From contig CABVRQ010000040.1 of assembly GCA_902500695.1 (NCBI GenBank), forward strand, positions 17,598 to 35,380: a DNA stretch of 17,783 nucleotides, in the 5' to 3' direction. Both the position numbers and the translations under genes were made by a program. This stretch comes from an uncultured Nitrospira sp. (GTDB lineage: Bacteria > Nitrospirota > Nitrospiria > Nitrospirales > UBA8639). The notes under the pieces were generated by a model. The model searched no databases, had not been told where the DNA came from, and worked only from the letters and a program-made list of their open reading frames with translations. Positions 1-7,075 of the stretch are shown piece by piece (the first letter of the stretch is position 1; every line of letters starts with the position of its first letter).

Positions 1-116
1 TCCTCACCTACCTGCTCCCGTTTTTTTTGGAGATCCTTGAGTTTGCGCTCATAGACACTAATGCGCTGTTCCAGCCCATCACTAATATCTTTAAGCTGGT
101 CATTTTGATCCTCCAT
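1..116 (-). CDS. Coiled-coil protein, 5' end only (partial)
   Basis: The N-terminal 38 codons of a gene that runs off the left edge. The visible peptide begins MEDQNDQLKDISDGLEQRI and continues as a charged, heptad-like helix rich in Lys, Glu, Gln and Leu, with no signal peptide or membrane segment. This suggests a cytoplasmic coiled-coil protein, but the family cannot be named from so little. The ATG at 116 is favoured because a GGTGGAG ribosome-binding site lies 8 nt upstream and a good sigma70-like promoter sits just beyond it (146-174). Seen: reading frame, ribosome-binding site, promoter. Inferred: coiled coil. Function unknown. Confidence 0.6.
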   Translation of the reverse strand, partial: MEDQNDQLKDISDGLEQRISVYERKLKDLQKKREQVGE

Positions 117-145
117 TTCGCGAACTCCACCATATGTTGAGTCTC

Positions 146-174
146 ATTCTATTCGTGTTTTAAAGCAAAGTCAA
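146..174 (-). promoter_or_regulatory. Sigma70-like promoter for the coiled-coil gene
   Basis: On the minus strand TTGACT (174-169) and TAGAAT (151-146) are separated by exactly 17 nt. Transcription would start near 139, giving a leader of about 22 nt before the ATG at 116 that includes the GGTGGAG ribosome-binding site. Hexamer match, spacing and position all agree, so this is one of the more convincing promoters in the window. Confidence 0.6.
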
Positions 175-589
175 CAAGCAAGCTTTAAATTTTTGTTATT
201 AAAGGTTGTCTTCAAACAAATATGCAAATTGCGATTGGTTGATTGTAAGTCAATGGTATGTTTGTGAAGTGATCATTGTGAATTTCATCTATGAAAAATG
301 AAAGCCTAAACCTAGTGGTTTATTAATCTATAAATAGAATATTTGGTATATTATTCGTTATTGAAGGAAGTGAATGTGTCTTATTAATTAGGTATTGTAT
401 CGTGGTGTGGGCGTTTTGAATGACTGGTTTGATGGTGTTTGGCATTGACCTAAATTGCTACAATAATTGGCAAGAAAGTGGCCGGCTCGTTTTTTGACGA
501 GGATTTACCGTCAGTAGATTTGGTATGGAGCAATTCGTCGTTTAAAGCAGTCCGTGGATGGGAAGACAACAGGTTGTGGTGTAGTACTA

Positions 590-644
590 CCTAGGAAAAT
601 GTCTGACTTAGGATGAATCGGCTAAAAAAGTACCTAAGCGGTCA
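590..644. repeat. Cluster of CCTAGG / CTTAGG / CCTAAG dyad elements
   Basis: CCTAGG at 590-595, itself a palindrome, is followed by CTTAGG at 607-612 and its exact complement CCTAAG at 633-638, with 20 nt between the last two. TGA at 604-606 and TCA at 642-644 could extend the pairing across a 3-nt bulge. The arrangement could be an operator or a stem-loop in a transcript of unknown extent. The symmetry is directly visible; any function is inference. Confidence 0.35.
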
Positions 645-669
645 AATTTATTCGTTTTCTTGGACCATA

Positions 670-684
670 GTCCCACGATGGGAC
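670..684. repeat. Short perfect inverted repeat
   Basis: GTCCCA (670-675) and TGGGAC (679-684) pair perfectly around a 3-nt loop. No T tract follows on either strand, so it is not an intrinsic terminator. It lies about 180 nt upstream of rlmN and could be a protein-binding dyad or part of an RNA structure, or could be chance. Confidence 0.35.
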
Positions 685-861
685 AGTGAAATCGTCATAA
701 TCTGGCTTCGCTCAGTCGCCTTTTCGCTCTCGATCACACCAGACAGACAGACTCTAATGGTGAACAGCGTATATTGAGAAAGACTCGAATATTCTTGAGA
801 TGGCTTGGGAAGCTAAGGATGTTATGATTGATAAATTATTTGATTATTGGACTTAGACGTG

Positions 862-1965
862 ATGACCACAAATATCTCCCCTCTTAATCTCCTTGCCCTC
901 ACTGCACATGAACTGAGTGTCTTCATCCAGGAACTCGGTTGGCCACGATATCGGGCCAACCAAATCCTCCGATGGCTCTATCAAAATCGTGTAGTGGCTA
1001 TTGAGTCGATGACCAACTTGTCAAAGACCGACCGGGCCAGGTTGCAGGAGGTAGCGACTATTCACCGCATGGAATCTCCACCTCCAACGATTGCCAGCGA
1101 TGGCACAGTAAAGTTTGTGTGGAATTTAGAGGATGGCCTGGCTGTGGAGACGGTATTGATCCCGGATGGCCATCGGCGGACGCTGTGCCTCTCATCCCAA
1201 GTCGGCTGCACGCTGGATTGTGGTTTTTGTTTGACGGCCGAGATGGGCCTGAAGCGAAGCTTGCGCGCGCATGAAATTGTCGGGCAGGTGTTGAATGTCC
1301 AAGCCTATCTGCCGGAAGGTGAGCATCTGTCTTCACTGGTGTTCATGGGAATGGGAGAGCCGTTGGTGAATTTTGAGCCGGTCGCCGAAGCGATCCAGCG
1401 TCTCACCAATATTGAGTGGGGTTTGGGTTTTTCTCCACGACGTATTACGGTGTCCACAGCGGGCTGGGTCCCGCGATTTCCAGATGTGAGACGATTAGGC
1501 GTGAATCTGGCCATATCCTTAAATGGCACTACTAATGAGCAACGGGGACAACTGATGCCGGCAGTGAACGGGCGCTATGATTTATTCGAATTGCTCGATG
1601 CCTGTCGCCAATATACTCAATTCAGCGAACGCCCTCTGACGTTTGAGTATGTGTTGTTAGCGGGGGTCAATGATTCACTCGATGATGCCAGACGTTTAGT
1701 CCGACTTTTAAAGGGGATCCGGTGTAAGGTCAATTTAATCCCCTTTAATGAGTTTCCGGGTAACCCGTTTCGGCGTCCCTCATCAGGGGTGGTTGATGCC
1801 TTTCAAGGTATTGTCAGAGATAAAGGCCTGGATGTGTTTCTCCGGAAAAGCCGGGGAGACGATGTGTTGGGGGCTTGCGGCCAATTAGGTCGATCAGCTG
1901 CGGAAGTCTTAAATCAGTCGACTACAAACAAGAAAAGGAGTCTCCCTCTCTATGCTCAGCCTTGA
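862..1965 (+). CDS. rlmN: 23S rRNA (adenine2503-C2)/tRNA (adenine37-C2) methyltransferase RlmN
   Basis: A radical SAM enzyme that methylates C2 of A2503 in 23S rRNA and, in some bacteria, A37 of certain tRNAs. From the ATG at 862 the protein is 367 residues, normal for the family. The 4Fe-4S motif CTLDCGFC supplies C116, C120 and C123. An upstream Cys at 109 (TLCLSSQVGC) and Cys339 in GDDVLGACGQL match the conserved Cys pair used in the methyl-Cys mechanism. FMGMGEP and VLLAGVND motifs of the barrel are present. Family RlmN rather than Cfr is inferred from the housekeeping context and overall sequence. An in-frame TTG at 847 is possible, but neither start has a clear ribosome-binding site, so the ATG is chosen because it gives the usual family N-terminus. 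The 3' end overlaps larE by 14 nt. Confidence 0.95.
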   Translation: MTTNISPLNLLALTAHELSVFIQELGWPRYRANQILRWLYQNRVVAIESMTNLSKTDRARLQEVATIHRMESPPPTIASDGTVKFVWNLEDGLAVETVLIPDGHRRTLCLSSQVGCTLDCGFCLTAEMGLKRSLRAHEIVGQVLNVQAYLPEGEHLSSLVFMGMGEPLVNFEPVAEAIQRLTNIEWGLGFSPRRITVSTAGWVPRFPDVRRLGVNLAISLNGTTNEQRGQLMPAVNGRYDLFELLDACRQYTQFSERPLTFEYVLLAGVNDSLDDARRLVRLLKGIRCKVNLIPFNEFPGNPFRRPSSGVVDAFQGIVRDKGLDVFLRKSRGDDVLGACGQLGRSAAEVLNQSTTNKKRSLPLYAQP

Positions 1966-2794
1966 ACCAACTCTGCAGGGGAAGTATGAAGCCTTGCAAG
2001 AGCTCTTTCATCAAATGGGATCGGTGGTGGTCGCGTTTTCTGGAGGGGTCGACAGCACACTAGTATTAAAAGTGGGTTTTGACGTACTCGGAGATCAGGT
2101 CAAAGCCGTGACTGCGGTTTCGCCAACATTTCCCGCACTGGAAGTGGAAGAGGTGAAACAATTAAGTACAGCGATCGGCGCGCATTTGCAATTGGTAGAA
2201 ACGGATCAGTTGCAAATTGAGGCATTTGTCAAAAACGATGCGACCCGATGCTTTCATTGCAAGACGGATTTATACCGGTTGCTTTCCAGTCTTCGGGATG
2301 CCGTGGGATTTCATACTATGGTAGACGGGACCAATGTGGATGACTTGGGTGAAGATCGTCCCGGCATTAATGCGGCTCGACAACTCGGTGTGCGGAGTCC
2401 CTTAGTCGAAGCGGGACTCAGTAAGGCGGATATTCGGGAATTGGCCAAAGGTTTGGGGCTAGCCAATTGGAATAAGCCGGCCGCCGCCTGTCTGTCTTCA
2501 CGAATCACCCGTGGCCTCTCGATCACGAAGGCCTATCTCTCCCGGGTAGAGCAGGCCGAGGCCTTTTTGGTTGCTCAAGGGATAACGCAGGTGCGGGTTC
2601 GCCTTCACGGCGATTTGGCAAGAATCGAGATTGACCCAACCCAGATGTCGATTTTGACGCAAGAACCGGGCAGGTCCCGTTTAGTGGAGAAATTTAAGAA
2701 GCTGGGATTTCAAACGGTCACGCTGGACTTGGAAGGGTATCGGGCCGGAGGAGGGAATCTTGAGGTCAAAAGAGGCTTGAAAAGCATGGCCTGA
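1952..2794 (+). CDS. larE: LarE-type ATP-dependent sacrificial sulfur transferase
   Basis: 280 residues with an N-terminal PP-loop ATP-pyrophosphatase motif SGGVDS (30-35). Family-typical RCFHCK (C100, C103) and NKPAAACLSSR are present; the latter places C180 where characterised LarE donates its own Cys sulfur to the nickel-pincer nucleotide precursor. No further Cys occurs in the C-terminal part, so this looks like the single-Cys sacrificial type rather than the 4Fe-4S type. An AAGGAG ribosome-binding site at 1935-1940 lies 11 nt before the ATG, inside the end of rlmN, and the 14-nt overlap implies translational coupling. No larA, larB or larC is in the window, so the partner pathway must be elsewhere or the enzyme may serve another sulfur-transfer role. 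Family assignment is strong; the substrate is inferred. Confidence 0.88.
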   Translation: MLSLEPTLQGKYEALQELFHQMGSVVVAFSGGVDSTLVLKVGFDVLGDQVKAVTAVSPTFPALEVEEVKQLSTAIGAHLQLVETDQLQIEAFVKNDATRCFHCKTDLYRLLSSLRDAVGFHTMVDGTNVDDLGEDRPGINAARQLGVRSPLVEAGLSKADIRELAKGLGLANWNKPAAACLSSRITRGLSITKAYLSRVEQAEAFLVAQGITQVRVRLHGDLARIEIDPTQMSILTQEPGRSRLVEKFKKLGFQTVTLDLEGYRAGGGNLEVKRGLKSMA

Positions 2795-2866
2795 ATTTTG
2801 CTAATGGGCCTACCGGGAGTGTTTTAATTATGTACTGTTGTCTGGATGGGTGCAGGGAGGCAATAT

Positions 2867-2901
2867 AAAAAAAGAGGGAAGTGATACTTCCCTCTTTTTT
2901 T
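2867..2901. terminator. Bidirectional intrinsic terminator between larE and atpF
   Basis: A perfect 16-bp stem (2867-2882 with 2886-2901) around a 3-nt loop. The base of the stem is seven A on the left and seven T on the right, and its core is GAGGGAAGT/ACTTCCCTC. Each strand therefore reads as a GC-containing hairpin followed by a U run, so it can end the rlmN-larE transcript and the oppositely directed Fo operon. It sits in the gap between the two convergent transcription units. Confidence 0.9.
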
Positions 2902-2984
2902 ATGGTGCACGACGTTTTGATGGGAGCGATCTAGGAAAGAATGCCCCATACGCTTGAGGCTATTCCGAGAAAATGGGTAACGAC

Positions 2985-3491
2985 TTAGTTCTTTGCTTGG
3001 GCGGCAACTGCTGCCAGAGCTTCTTGTGCAAATCGGCGATGGTCGTCGTCCGATAAGCTTCGACCAATCACCTTCTCGGCAACCAAAAGGGCTAACTCAG
3101 CTGATTGGGTCCTGATATCTTGAATGGCCTTCCGCCGCTCACGATCAATGTCTTGCGTCGTTTCCTCTTTAATCCTCTGTGATTCCGCACGAAGCCGTTG
3201 CTCATTTTCGTCAAGCAATCGTTGAGCCTGATGCTTGGCCTCTGTCAGGATCGTTTCCACTTCTTTGGCAGCCAACTGGAGCTTGGCCTCGTATTCCTTG
3301 AGCTTTCGCTCTGCTGCAACTCGGTTCTGCTCGGCCTGGTCGAGGCTATCTCTGATCTTTCGTTCCCGGGTTTCCATCGTTTCCAGGATCGGTGGCAGGG
3401 CGTACTTATAGAGCACCCATAGAAGGATCCCAAATGACAGGAGTTCCCAGAATATCAGTGACGAAAAGAAATGTGAGTCAAATTGTGGCAT
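2985..3491 (-). CDS. atpF: F-type ATP synthase subunit b
   Basis: 168 residues, normal length for the peripheral-stalk b subunit. A single N-terminal membrane helix (about 10-30, LIFWELLSFGILLWVLYKY) is followed by a long charged coiled coil (about 38-150) with the ERERKIRDSLDQAE-type start seen in the family, and a short Ala-rich tail. It links the membrane a/c sector to the F1 head. It is the last gene of the minus-strand order atpI-like, a, c, b. The gene following it in a classical operon, subunit delta, is missing: transcription instead meets the terminator at 2867-2901. Only one b-type gene is present, so a homodimeric stalk is likely unless a b' gene lies elsewhere. Confidence 0.93.
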   Translation of the reverse strand: MPQFDSHFFSSLIFWELLSFGILLWVLYKYALPPILETMETRERKIRDSLDQAEQNRVAAERKLKEYEAKLQLAAKEVETILTEAKHQAQRLLDENEQRLRAESQRIKEETTQDIDRERRKAIQDIRTQSAELALLVAEKVIGRSLSDDDHRRFAQEALAAVAAQAKN

Positions 3492-3505
3492 AGGTCAGGC
3501 GCCCT

Positions 3506-3733
3506 TTATCCTTTGCCCATGATGATAAAGGCGATGACCAGTCCGTAAAGCGCGATGGCTTCGACCAAGGCGAACCCGATCCACATATACTTGCCGACGC
3601 GGGCTTCTGCCTCTGGTTGACGGGCAACCGCCTCAATCATTTTTCCAAAAATATACCCGATGCCAATCCCAGCCCCCGCAAAGCCAGAGGCCGCTAAGCC
3701 CATTCCCAAAAGTGCTGCTGCTGCAGAATCCAT
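3506..3733 (-). CDS. atpE: F-type ATP synthase subunit c (proteolipid)
   Basis: 75 residues forming a two-helix hairpin. The first helix carries the glycine-rich GAGIGIG stretch (20-26), the loop is ARQPEAEARVG, and the second helix carries the ion-binding carboxylate E58 in GFALVEAIALYG. Residues that make a Na+ site in known sodium c-subunits are absent: the usual Gln in helix 1 is I25, and E58 is followed by Ala-Ile rather than Ser/Thr. A proton-binding ring is therefore inferred. A strong ribosome-binding site, GGGAGGA, lies about 9 nt before the ATG, in keeping with the high copy number of c per complex. Confidence 0.96.
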   Translation of the reverse strand: MDSAAAALLGMGLAASGFAGAGIGIGYIFGKMIEAVARQPEAEARVGKYMWIGFALVEAIALYGLVIAFIIMGKG

Positions 3734-3805
3734 TGTAGTGTTGTCCTCCCAGTTTAAAAGGGAATAATGGTTAAGTGTTCTCTTATCGTTTCGTTCGAGC
3801 GTGAG

Positions 3806-4531
3806 TTAATGCATATGCATCGCGTCGCCAATGTAGACGCAGGTTAAAACCGTAAAAATATAGGCTTGAATAAAGGCAATCCCGACTTCTAAGCCATAGA
3901 GTGCAATGGTAAATGAAAATGGCAGCCACCCGATCATAAGGCCGCCTGCAATGGTAAGGCCGAACAACACGCCAAGAATGACATGCCCGGCAGTCATATT
4001 GGCAAATAATCTGACGGCCAGAGATATCGGTCTAGCCAATTGGCTGATTAATTCAATGGGAATCATAAGGGGAAGTAGCCATCCCGGTGTGCCGGGAGGA
4101 ACAAGGATGCCAAAGAATTTTGTGCCATGGAGTTGGAATCCTATGATCAGACTGAGTAGATAGACGCCTACAGCAAACACCCCGGTCACAATAATTTGGC
4201 TGGTAATCGTATAGGATCCAGGTATGAGACCGACCAGGTTCGAAAATAAGATAAACAAAAAGAGGGCACTGATGAGGGGGAAATATCGCATGCCGGAGGC
4301 CCCCATCGTGTCGTGGATAATCCCGCGAATGAAGTCGACCAGCAACTCCCCAAGGCTTTGGAGTTTAGAAGGCACCAGTGCCCTGGCACTACCCGCTTTC
4401 ATTAATAGGAGCGTAACAAGCCCCACCACCACCCACATCATCAAGACGGCCTTATTGACAGAAACGTCAAGACCGAAAAGGGAAAGCGGGAGAAAGTTAT
4501 GAAGCTCGAAGGGATGTAACGGATCTTCCAA
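3806..4531 (-). CDS. atpB: F-type ATP synthase subunit a
   Basis: 241 residues, hydrophobic throughout, with five to six membrane segments. The essential Arg is R174 in LAVRLFANMTAGH, next to the c-ring; conserved polar residues E215 and Q222 are in the last helices (GLEVGIAFIQAYIF), and the FSNLVGLIPG motif is at 96-105. It forms the proton half-channels with the c ring. The start is a TTG at 4531, preceded by an AAGG ribosome-binding site about 8 nt upstream; the resulting N-terminus (EDPLHPFELHNFL) matches the family, which makes an internal Met start unlikely. The gene ends 72 nt before atpE, with the operon order typical of Fo genes. Confidence 0.95.
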   Translation of the reverse strand: MEDPLHPFELHNFLPLSLFGLDVSVNKAVLMMWVVVGLVTLLLMKAGSARALVPSKLQSLGELLVDFIRGIIHDTMGASGMRYFPLISALFLFILFSNLVGLIPGSYTITSQIIVTGVFAVGVYLLSLIIGFQLHGTKFFGILVPPGTPGWLLPLMIPIELISQLARPISLAVRLFANMTAGHVILGVLFGLTIAGGLMIGWLPFSFTIALYGLEVGIAFIQAYIFTVLTCVYIGDAMHMH

Positions 4532-4554
4532 AACTAAACCTTGTGATTAGTGAC

Positions 4555-4857
4555 TCATTGTTTCCAACGCTGAGCTGCCCGATAGGCATTGCGAACCCCA
4601 GCGATTAATCCCAGTACCAGTCCTAACGCCACACCCCACGGTGCGGTCTCCAACACATACGAATCAATTAACCAACCAAGGAATCCACCGACGATAAGGG
4701 CGGCAAGAAGGTCCGTCCCCACTCGCATTGCCTGTCCCAGCCCCGCAAACATTGGATCCTGAGAAGGTGCCATTTTTTCATTCGGCAAGGCGAGTCGTTG
4801 GAAGGGGACACATTCAAGCAAAAAATCACGAATCATGTCAAGCAACAAAGGTCCCAT
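4555..4857 (-). CDS. AtpI/AtpZ-like small membrane protein of the ATP synthase operon
   Basis: 100 residues, with two membrane helices (about 49-65 and 74-88), a GGFLGWLID motif and a basic C-terminal tail (AYRAAQRWKQ). This is the architecture of the AtpZ/AtpI family encoded at the head of many Fo operons and implicated in c-ring assembly or Mg2+/Ca2+ supply. It is 23 nt upstream of atpB, so cotranscription is very likely. The start is uncertain: no clear ribosome-binding site precedes the ATG at 4857, the first 28 residues are not typical, and the ATG at 4773 would give a 72-residue protein (MAPSQDPMFAGLGQ) that fits the family better. I give the longest form. Confidence 0.75.
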   Translation of the reverse strand: MGPLLLDMIRDFLLECVPFQRLALPNEKMAPSQDPMFAGLGQAMRVGTDLLAALIVGGFLGWLIDSYVLETAPWGVALGLVLGLIAGVRNAYRAAQRWKQ

Positions 4858-4915
4858 TTTTCAATATCGGTATGGTAAGGTATGCCTAGTTAAGACGGAG
4901 GATCATGAAGTCCCT

Positions 4916-4943
4916 TTGCTGGTTCAGTCCCTGTTCTTATATT
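4916..4943 (+). promoter_or_regulatory. Possible promoter upstream of the exported-protein gene
   Basis: TTGCTG (4916-4921) and TATATT (4938-4943) are 16 nt apart, in the 100-nt gap between divergent genes. The leader would be only about 8 nt, and no ribosome-binding site precedes the ATG at 4958, so a nearly leaderless transcript would be implied. This is a plausible but weak call. Confidence 0.3.
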
Positions 4944-4957
4944 AAACCGACATTACG

Positions 4958-5536
4958 ATGAAACATTTGGTGTCACTACTGGTCCTGGCGATTGCAACGA
5001 GTGTGAGTCCTGCGTGGGCCACTTCGTACGGGGTTGATGATTTGCCGGATTTAACGGGTGGTGTGGTGCCTGTTGTTCAATATAAGCAGCTCGACCCCTT
5101 CTCTGGAAACGATATATTAACGTCAGTGAGTGAAGTTGAATATACGGTGAAGGTCAAAAACCAAACGGGCGATCCGTTAATTGCAGATTCCTTGATCCTG
5201 GTAGTGGATTCTGTTCTGGAAATTTCTGGGAAAGAGATCTCCAACAGAATCAAAATCGAAGGATCCGATGGGATGACCGGGGATGGAAAACATTTTTTCA
5301 GGATTCCCAGTCAACGTAAGGATCTTCCACCCTATGGGGAGAGTGAGACGGTCACTATACGGGTGACAAATCCTGATTTTCTTCGATTTTATCCACCTGG
5401 TGTACGGGTTCGCGGGATCCGACGCTCCTCTGAAAAAGCCGCCAAAGATCTGCTCGATAACCTGGTGCAAGAGGGATTATTGTCTCCCGAAGACGCCACG
5501 CGGGCGTTAGAAAATCCTTCATCAGGTAGTCCTTAA
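4958..5536 (+). CDS. Exported protein of unknown function with beta-rich domain
   Basis: 192 residues. A classical signal peptide is visible: Lys at 2, a hydrophobic core at 4-16, and AWA at 19-21 with cleavage expected after A21. The mature part has a predominantly beta-type segment (about 58-155) with alternating hydrophobic residues, resembling an immunoglobulin-like or CARDB-like sandwich in character, and a short helical tail (LLDNLVQEGLLSPEDATRAL). It lacks Cys, metal ligands or catalytic motifs that I recognise. A periplasmic or outer-surface structural or adhesion-type role is possible but unproven. The stop lies 3 nt before the pabB start, so the two may be cotranscribed, although no functional link is evident. 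I do not recognise the family. Confidence 0.7.
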   Translation: MKHLVSLLVLAIATSVSPAWATSYGVDDLPDLTGGVVPVVQYKQLDPFSGNDILTSVSEVEYTVKVKNQTGDPLIADSLILVVDSVLEISGKEISNRIKIEGSDGMTGDGKHFFRIPSQRKDLPPYGESETVTIRVTNPDFLRFYPPGVRVRGIRRSSEKAAKDLLDNLVQEGLLSPEDATRALENPSSGSP

Positions 5537-5539
5537 CCC

Positions 5540-7054
5540 TTGTCCGCCATTCCCAAGCCCAAGCATGCCGAACGAGGAGCTCATGCCTCGCTTCATTCGA
5601 CTTCGTGTTTTCCCCTTATTCAGCATTGTTCCCCTGCTTTTGATGATCCCTTTGACCTCTTTGGCCGGGTGACCAGTTATGCTCCGCATTCATTTTTCAT
5701 GGAGCATGACGCCGTTCAAGAAGGGGTGGCGCGCCGTTTTTCTTATTTGGGCTGCGATCCCTATCGTGTGGTCAGGGGGAAGGGGCACACGTACGAAACG
5801 GTTTCGGTAGATAAGAAAGAAAAGCACATCGGAGATCCATTCGCGTTGTTGCAGCGTACCTTCGTGGGGAAGACTGCCGGTTCGGGGCAGCAATTTCCGC
5901 CGTTCCAGGGAGGAGCGATTGGCTGTTTCAGCTACGACCTTGCCCGTATGTTTGAGGTTCTACCTGAGCGCCTGCAGGATGATCTGCATTTTCCTGATCT
6001 GTACTTTCTGTTTGTCGAGATCTTTGTGGTAGTGGATCATCAGGCTCCGGGGGCCTGGCTGGTCTTTGCGCCTTCACCAGAGCGATTGGCCGGTGAAAGC
6101 TGGGATCACTTATCTCGCGAAGGACAGGCACGCCTGTCTGATCTGCAAGCCAAAGTGATGATCCCTGAGACTCTTCCAACGAGGATACCCTCCGCTAGGT
6201 CCTCACTTCGCATAGAGGGTGAGCAATCGTCTTTGGAGTATATGGATCGCGTGCGTGCCTGCAAGCACTTCATTGCTGCCGGAGACATTTATCAGGCTAA
6301 TCTCTCTCATCGATTCCGTGTTGAGGGAGTGACTCATGGTTTTGCAAGCCAAGCCGAAGCCGGAGCCGACGTATATCGGCAATTGCGGAAGGTCAATCCC
6401 TCTCCCCATTCGGCCTTCATCGTGTTGGAGTCTGATGTCATTGTATGTAATTCCCCGGAGCGATTAGTACGGCTTTCAGGGGGGTGTGCGGATATGCGTC
6501 CTATCGCGGGCACCAGGTCTCGGGACATAGAACCTCAGGTTGATCGACGGTTGGCGGAAGATCTGTTGTCTTGTCCCAAGGAACGGGCGGAGCATCTCAT
6601 GTTGGTTGATTTGGCTCGAAATGACCTGGGGCGGGTGTGCGACTATGGGTCCGTCCGGGTCAATGAGTTGATGATCGTGGAACGATATTCACATGTCATG
6701 CATATGGTCTCCCAGATTTCAGGTCGGTTGCGGGACTCCTCCAATGGGTTCGACCTCATTCGAGCCGCGTTTCCAGGAGGGACGATTACCGGAGTGCCTA
6801 AAGTCCATTGCATGGAACTCATCGAACAGCTTGAGCCCGTTCGTCGGGGAATTTACACCGGGTCGATTGGGTTTATTGGGTGGAACGGGAATCTTGACTT
6901 GAATATTGCCATTCGCACCTTGTGGCTCACGGCAGGACAGGGATATCTTCAGGTGGGAGCGGGGATTGTGGCTGATTCCGACCCTGAACGGGAATATAAG
7001 GAAACGCTCCAAAAAGCCGAAGCTTTTTTTCAGGTTCTGAAAGGGAACCACTGA
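5540..7054 (+). CDS. pabB: Aminodeoxychorismate synthase component I (PabB-like chorismate-binding enzyme)
   Basis: 504 residues with an N-terminal TrpE/PabB domain and a C-terminal chorismate-binding domain (about 235-500). Visible family motifs: AGDIYQANLS (248-257), PIAGTRSRDI (321-330), CPKERAEHLMLVDLARND (345-362), HVMH (385-388) and PGGTITGVPK (412-421). It would convert chorismate and ammonia to 4-amino-4-deoxychorismate for folate synthesis. The adjacent class IV aminotransferase gene supports PabB over TrpE, as does GG-T-ITG; the usual PabB active-site Lys (PIKGT) is replaced by A323, as in anthranilate synthases, so TrpE-like activity cannot be excluded. The start is TTG at 5540, forced by an in-frame stop at 5534-5536, and is likely coupled to the upstream gene. 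No PabA amidotransferase is adjacent. Confidence 0.85.
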   Translation: MSAIPKPKHAERGAHASLHSTSCFPLIQHCSPAFDDPFDLFGRVTSYAPHSFFMEHDAVQEGVARRFSYLGCDPYRVVRGKGHTYETVSVDKKEKHIGDPFALLQRTFVGKTAGSGQQFPPFQGGAIGCFSYDLARMFEVLPERLQDDLHFPDLYFLFVEIFVVVDHQAPGAWLVFAPSPERLAGESWDHLSREGQARLSDLQAKVMIPETLPTRIPSARSSLRIEGEQSSLEYMDRVRACKHFIAAGDIYQANLSHRFRVEGVTHGFASQAEAGADVYRQLRKVNPSPHSAFIVLESDVIVCNSPERLVRLSGGCADMRPIAGTRSRDIEPQVDRRLAEDLLSCPKERAEHLMLVDLARNDLGRVCDYGSVRVNELMIVERYSHVMHMVSQISGRLRDSSNGFDLIRAAFPGGTITGVPKVHCMELIEQLEPVRRGIYTGSIGFIGWNGNLDLNIAIRTLWLTAGQGYLQVGAGIVADSDPEREYKETLQKAEAFFQVLKGNH

Positions 7055-7075
7055 CGACGAAACGGGTATAAGAAG

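Larger units (their letters stand above)
175..861. other. Long gene-free intergenic region between divergent genes
   Basis: About 690 nt with no supportable gene. The left half (to about 420) is strongly AT-rich; the right half is of mixed composition. The longest simple plus-strand peptide, from an ATG at 420, is only 25 codons and has no ribosome-binding site. Small structures present: a hairpin at 307-322 (TAAACC/GGTTTA), one at 486-501 (CTCGT/ACGAG), a CCTAGG/CTTAGG/CCTAAG cluster at 590-638, and a perfect 6-bp inverted repeat at 670-684. A TATGAT at 823-828 could be a -10 box for rlmN, but I see no -35 at a proper distance. No tRNA or known structured RNA was recognised. Confidence 0.6.

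Noticed and set aside
847..861. TTG start for rlmN
   Set aside because: It adds five residues outside the family consensus without a ribosome-binding site; the ATG at 862 is simpler, though not proven.
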